Of a DNA stretch of 7,534 nucleotides, positions 4,746 to 7,534 are shown one piece after another (position 1 is the stretch's first letter; every line of letters starts with the position of its first letter). The notes below the pieces were generated by a model, which was not told where the DNA came from, searched no databases, and was given only the letters and a program-made list of their open reading frames with translations. The stretch covers positions 1-7,534 of the forward strand of contig CADBRG010000031.1 in NCBI GenBank assembly GCA_902797015.1, written 5' to 3'. Both the position numbers and the translations under genes were made by a program. This DNA comes from an uncultured Lachnospiraceae bacterium. GTDB taxonomy: Bacteria > Bacillota > Clostridia > Lachnospirales > Lachnospiraceae.

Positions 4746-5708
4746 TTGTTCGATTTTGAAAAACCGAAAATTGAGATTGCTGAGATCTCAGAAGATAATA
4801 AGTATGGAAAGTTTGTCGTTGAGCCCCTTGAAAGAGGTTATGGAACAACACTGGGCAACTCATTACGCAGGATCATGCTTTCCTCTCTGCCGGGCGCAGC
4901 TGTCAGTCAGGTAAAGATTGACGGTGTACAGCATGAGTTTTCTACCATTCCGGGTGTAAAAGAGGATGTAACCGAGATCATTCTGAACATCAAAGAGATC
5001 GCACTGAAGAATACCAGTTCAACCGATGAAGCAAAGGTCGCTTTCATTGAGTTTGAAGGAGAAGGCACAGTAACCGGTGCTGATATTCAGGCGGATTCCG
5101 ATATCGAAGTGGTTAACAAAGATATCGAGATCGCTCATCTGAATGGTGGTTCAGATTGCAGATTGTTCATGGAACTGACGATCACCAAAGGAAGAGGATA
5201 TGTCAGTGCGGATCGTAACAAATCCGATGACACACCGATTGGCGTGATCGCAATTGATTCCATCTATACACCGGTTGAGCGTGTGAATCTGCATGTAGAG
5301 AACACGCGTGTCGGAAATGTGACCGACTATGACAAGCTGACCTTAGAGGTATATACAAACGGAACACTGCGTCCGGATGATGCAGTCAGCCTTGCTGCTA
5401 AGGTTCTGAGCGAGCATCTGAGCCTGTTTGTCGATCTGTCTGAAAAGGGACAGGAAGCAGAGGTCATGATCGAGAACAATGAGACATCGAAGGAAAAAGT
5501 TCTGGAGATGAACATTGACGAGCTGGAGCTTTCCGTACGTTCTTACAACTGCCTCAAGCGTGCCGGTATCAATACGGTAGAGGAGCTGACCAATAAGACA
5601 CAGGATGATATGATGAAGGTTCGTAACCTGGGCCGTAAGTCATTAGAAGAAGTTCTGGCAAAACTGAATGAGCTGGGTCTTTCCCTGAACCAGGGAGAGG
5701 ACGCTTAA
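4746..5708 (+). CDS. rpoA: DNA-directed RNA polymerase alpha subunit
   Basis: The alpha dimer is the assembly platform for beta and beta-prime, and its C-terminal domain binds UP elements and activators. The 320-residue protein has the N-terminal dimerisation domain (about 1-230), with the signature RGYGTTLGNSLRRIMLSSLPG (around 30-50) and KIDGVQHEFSTIPGVKEDV (57-75), a flexible linker (about 231-255) and the helix-hairpin-helix C-terminal domain (about 256-314). That domain contains LSVRSYNCLKRAGI, whose Arg265 matches the DNA-contacting Arg265 of E. coli, and NLGRKSLEEV (294-303). Translation starts at a TTG codon after a strong AAGGAGG, which may lower alpha synthesis relative to the ribosomal proteins. 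It follows rpsD by 23 bases and is separated from rplQ by a 171-base leader. Confidence 0.98.
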   Translation: MFDFEKPKIEIAEISEDNKYGKFVVEPLERGYGTTLGNSLRRIMLSSLPGAAVSQVKIDGVQHEFSTIPGVKEDVTEIILNIKEIALKNTSSTDEAKVAFIEFEGEGTVTGADIQADSDIEVVNKDIEIAHLNGGSDCRLFMELTITKGRGYVSADRNKSDDTPIGVIAIDSIYTPVERVNLHVENTRVGNVTDYDKLTLEVYTNGTLRPDDAVSLAAKVLSEHLSLFVDLSEKGQEAEVMIENNETSKEKVLEMNIDELELSVRSYNCLKRAGINTVEELTNKTQDDMMKVRNLGRKSLEEVLAKLNELGLSLNQGEDA

Positions 5709-5879
5709 AGCAGTATTCCGAGAGGGATATCTGTGATATGCGGCAGAAGGAGTAAGACCACAGGCATCTGATCTGTCGATGGTACAAAGGATCCTTTCAG
5801 GATTCAAACGCACACATGAGCATCAGTCGTGTAAGTTGACCAAAGAGCGATGACTGATGTACCCAAGGAGGAGGAAATC
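5709..5879 (+). other. Structured rpoA-rplQ leader
   Basis: The 171 bases before rplQ contain no gene I can support, but three possible hairpins in succession: ATATC/GATAT around TGT (5727-5739); GGATCCT/AGGATTC around TTC, with one G-U pair (5789-5805); and CATCAGTCGT (5821-5830) with ATGACTGATG (5850-5859), ten pairs including one G-U, around a 19-base loop. The last stem ends six bases before the rplQ ribosome binding site AAGGAGGAGG (5865-5874). None is followed by a T tract, so they are not terminators. An isolated GAAGGAG (5746-5752) has no start codon at a useful distance. A translational control site for L17 or an RNA processing site is inference. Confidence 0.5.
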
Positions 5880-6404
5880 ATGGCAAAATATCGTAAATTA
5901 GGCAAAACATCTGATCAGAGAAAAGCGCTTCTGCGCAACCAGACAACTGCACTGCTTCACAATGGTCGTATCATCACCACTGAAGCAAGAGCGAAAGAAG
6001 TACGTAAGGTTGCTGAGCGTCTGATCGCTATGGCTGTCAAGGAAAAAGACAACTTTGAAGAAGTTACCGTAAAAGCAAAAGTCGCTAAGAAAGATGCTGA
6101 CGGCAAGAGAATCAAAGAGGTTGTTGACGGCAAGAAGCGTACTGTATACGAAGAAGTGGACAAGACCATCAAAAAAGATCTTCCGTCCCGTCTGCATGCA
6201 AGACGTGAGATGCTGAAGGTTCTGTATCCGGTTGTTGAGCCGGCTGAGAAGAAGAGAGACCGCAAAGAGGTTGATCTGGTCGACAAACTGTTCACAGAGA
6301 TCGCACCGAAGTATGAGAACCGTAACGGTGGTTATACCCGTATCATCAAGGTTGGACCGCGTAAGGGTGACGGCGCGATGGAAGTCGTACTTGAGCTGGT
6401 ATAA
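5880..6404 (+). CDS. rplQ: 50S ribosomal protein L17 (bL17) with internal insertion
   Basis: L17 lies near the polypeptide exit tunnel of the large subunit. The N-terminal part MAKYRKLGKTSDQRKALLRN and TTEARAKEVRKVAERLI (33-49) and the C-terminal part LFTEIAPKYENRNGGYTRI (137-155) with GDGAMEVVLELV are clear L17. At 174 residues it is much longer than the roughly 115-130 usual in E. coli and Bacillus. The extra material is a charged, lysine-rich insertion at about 57-100 (VKAKVAKKDADGKRIKEVV and following) and a smaller one at about 119-131 (EPAEKKRDRKEVD), both in the middle of the protein. I recall similar long L17 proteins in Lachnospiraceae. ATG 5880 is chosen over the in-frame ATG at 5850 because of AAGGAGGAGG just upstream and the canonical N-terminus. 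It is the last gene of the operon. Confidence 0.97.
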   Translation: MAKYRKLGKTSDQRKALLRNQTTALLHNGRIITTEARAKEVRKVAERLIAMAVKEKDNFEEVTVKAKVAKKDADGKRIKEVVDGKKRTVYEEVDKTIKKDLPSRLHARREMLKVLYPVVEPAEKKRDRKEVDLVDKLFTEIAPKYENRNGGYTRIIKVGPRKGDGAMEVVLELV

Positions 6405-6427
6405 GATTTAAAACGATTTACGAAGAG

Positions 6428-6460
6428 ACAGCAGTTCTGTAAAAGGACTGCTGTTTTTCT
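6428..6460 (+). terminator. Intrinsic terminator of the ribosomal operon
   Basis: ACAGCAGTTC (6428-6437) pairs with GGACTGCTGT (6445-6454) around a seven-base TGTAAAA loop, ten pairs with one G-U, followed directly by a T tract (6454-6458, then CTT). It lies 23 bases after the rplQ stop and ends the superoperon. Confidence 0.92.
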
Positions 6461-6488
6461 TGTGCCATTTTTATGCACATGTTAGAAT
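6460..6488 (+). promoter_or_regulatory. Extended -10 promoter of mutS2
   Basis: TAGAAT (6483-6488, five of six to TATAAT) is preceded by TGT (6480-6482, extended -10), and TTGTGC (6460-6465) sits exactly 17 bases upstream as a partial -35. The expected start point is 6495-6497, at the mutS2 ATG. The -35 begins one base after the operon terminator's T tract, so terminator and promoter are back to back. Confidence 0.7.
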
Positions 6489-6496
6489 TGATATCG

Positions 6497-7534
6497 ATGA
6501 ATAAGAAAGTTTACCACATATTAGAATATGACAAAATTATAGAAATGCTTGCGGAAAGGGCGACGTCTGAAGATGGCATTGCGCTGTGCAGAAAGCTTGA
6601 ACCGATGCGTGATCTCGGTAAGATCATGCGTGCACAGCAGGAGACCTCTGACGCTCTTGCAAGAATCCTTCGCAAAGGGAATGTTTCTTTTGCAGGAATG
6701 AAGAATCCGAACGTGATGTTAAAACGCCTGGAGATGGGCGGTGTTTTAAATGCCGCGGAGCTGTTGCAGGTCGGAAGACTTCTGGAAGTAGCCAGACGTG
6801 CGAAGGCATATGGGCGCGAAGAACGGGACGATCTTCCTTCGGATTCCCTGCAGGGTCTGTTTGACGGACTCGAGCCGTGTACACCTTTGGCGGAAGAAAT
6901 CAAACGCTGCATTATTGCAGAGGATGAGATCAGCGATGAAGCGTCTGTCGCACTCAGACAGATCCGCAGGACCATTCGCGGGATCCATGACAGGATTCGT
7001 GCGTCCTTACAGCAGATTGTAAACAGCAATGCCGGCAGAACTTATCTGCAGGATCCGATCATCACGATGCGTCACGGCAGATACTGTCTTCCGGTCAAAG
7101 CTGAGCATAAGGGTGATGTGCCCGGTATGGTGCATGATCAGTCCTCCAGTGGTTCGACATTGTTTGTCGAGCCAATGGCAGTTGTTAAGCTCAACAATGA
7201 TCTGCGGGAGGCCTTTGGAAAGGAAGCAGAAGAGATAGATAAGATCCTGGCAGGACTTTCCGAACAGACCAATGAATATGCCACATCTTTAGAAGCAGAT
7301 TTTCGTATTCTGAAGGATCTGGACTTTATATTTGCGAAGGGCAAGCTGGCGCTGGATCAGAATGCCATGCGTCCGGAGTTTAATGACAAGGGAATCTTAA
7401 AGATCCGAAAAGGCCGCCATCCGCTGCTTGATCAAAAGAAGGCAGTGCCGATCGATGTCTATATGGGAGAGGATTTCCATGTTTTGGTCGTAACAGGACC
7501 CAACACGGGTGGAAAGACGGTATCGTTAAAGACC
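6497..7534 (+). CDS. mutS2: MutS2 family ATPase, 5' part
   Basis: The first 346 residues of MutS2, cut by the window end; the full protein is usually near 790 residues, with a C-terminal Smr nuclease domain not visible here. MutS2 lacks the mismatch-recognition domain of MutS. It has been linked to suppression of recombination, and in Bacillus to rescue of collided ribosomes. Seen here are the N-terminal core MNKKVYHILEYDKIIEMLAE, the connector stretch RHGRYCLPVKAEHKGDVPGM (192-211) followed by HDQSSSGSTLFVEP (213-226), a charged helical clamp region (about 230-290) and the Walker A motif GPNTGGKT (334-341) close to the edge. No ribosome binding site precedes the ATG, and the predicted promoter start falls at that codon. 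In-frame ATGs at 6473 and 6479 lie within the promoter. Family assignment is very secure. Confidence 0.95.
   Translation, partial: MNKKVYHILEYDKIIEMLAERATSEDGIALCRKLEPMRDLGKIMRAQQETSDALARILRKGNVSFAGMKNPNVMLKRLEMGGVLNAAELLQVGRLLEVARRAKAYGREERDDLPSDSLQGLFDGLEPCTPLAEEIKRCIIAEDEISDEASVALRQIRRTIRGIHDRIRASLQQIVNSNAGRTYLQDPIITMRHGRYCLPVKAEHKGDVPGMVHDQSSSGSTLFVEPMAVVKLNNDLREAFGKEAEEIDKILAGLSEQTNEYATSLEADFRILKDLDFIFAKGKLALDQNAMRPEFNDKGILKIRKGRHPLLDQKKAVPIDVYMGEDFHVLVVTGPNTGGKTVSLKT

Noticed and set aside
5779..5853. 24-codon leader peptide in the rpoA-rplQ gap
   Set aside because: ATG 5779 has no ribosome binding site at a usable distance, and the sequence shows no regulatory codon run.
5850..5879. 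Longer N-terminus for L17 from ATG 5850
   Set aside because: The extension is a translation of the leader stem and the ribosome binding site; MAKYRKLGKT at 5880 is the family start.
6473..6496. Upstream in-frame ATGs (6473, 6479) as the mutS2 start
   Set aside because: They lie within the promoter, lack ribosome binding sites and add residues not typical of MutS2; the family starts with the MNKK-type sequence at 6497.
6511..7029. 172-codon open frame on the minus strand
   Set aside because: It lies entirely inside mutS2, whose + strand protein is unmistakable. The translation is serine- and arginine-rich low-complexity sequence typical of an antisense shadow.
1..7534. A previously undescribed multi-gene system
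   Set aside because: Every supported gene belongs to a well-known housekeeping family in a largely standard order. There are no defence, mobile, phage or biosynthetic genes and no repeat array. Only local regulatory features stand out.

Overview
The window is the downstream part of a bacterial ribosomal-protein superoperon (the end of the spc operon running into the alpha operon), followed by the start of the next transcription unit. All supported genes are on the + strand, in the order rplO (3' part), secY, adk, a small KOW-domain gene, infA, rpmJ, rpsM, rpsK, rpsD, rpoA, rplQ, then mutS2 (5' part). Protein sequences, strong AGGAGG-type ribosome binding sites, GTG and TTG starts, a four-cysteine adenylate kinase lid, the KOW-domain gene before infA, a cysteine-poor S4, a long L17 with an internal insertion, and mutS2 all point to a Clostridia member of the Firmicutes, most likely Lachnospiraceae. 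That placement is recognition from memory, not a computed phylogeny.

Positions 1-2852 form a tightly packed block: rplO/secY and adk/KOW overlap by one base (TAATG), and KOW and infA are four bases apart. The only gap is secY-adk, which holds a 12-bp hairpin. The methionine aminopeptidase gene (map), which normally sits between adk and infA in Firmicutes, is absent, and adk abuts the KOW gene directly.

Positions 2853-3310 are the main regulatory zone. An extended -10 promoter lies immediately after the infA stop and should drive rpmJ and perhaps the genes below. rpmJ is followed by 239 bases that hold an 18-bp perfect palindrome, a hairpin with a T6 tract that looks like a terminator or attenuator, and further small palindromes before rpsM.

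Positions 3311-6404 carry rpsM, rpsK, rpsD, rpoA and rplQ, with rpsD inside the cluster as in the E. coli alpha operon, unlike Bacillus. A 171-base leader with three potential stems precedes rplQ. A strong intrinsic terminator (6428-6460) closes the operon. One base after its T tract begins an extended -10 promoter whose predicted start point coincides with the mutS2 ATG, so mutS2 may be made from a leaderless message.

The genes act together in protein synthesis and export: ribosomal subunits (L15, L36, S13, S11, S4, L17), initiation (IF1), transcription (RNA polymerase alpha), membrane insertion (SecY) and adenylate balance (Adk). MutS2 is a separate DNA- or ribosome-maintenance gene. I see no mobile element, CRISPR array, tRNA or rRNA, and no new multi-gene system. 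The points of interest are local: lost map, internal promoter and attenuator, leader structures, and the leaderless mutS2 arrangement.
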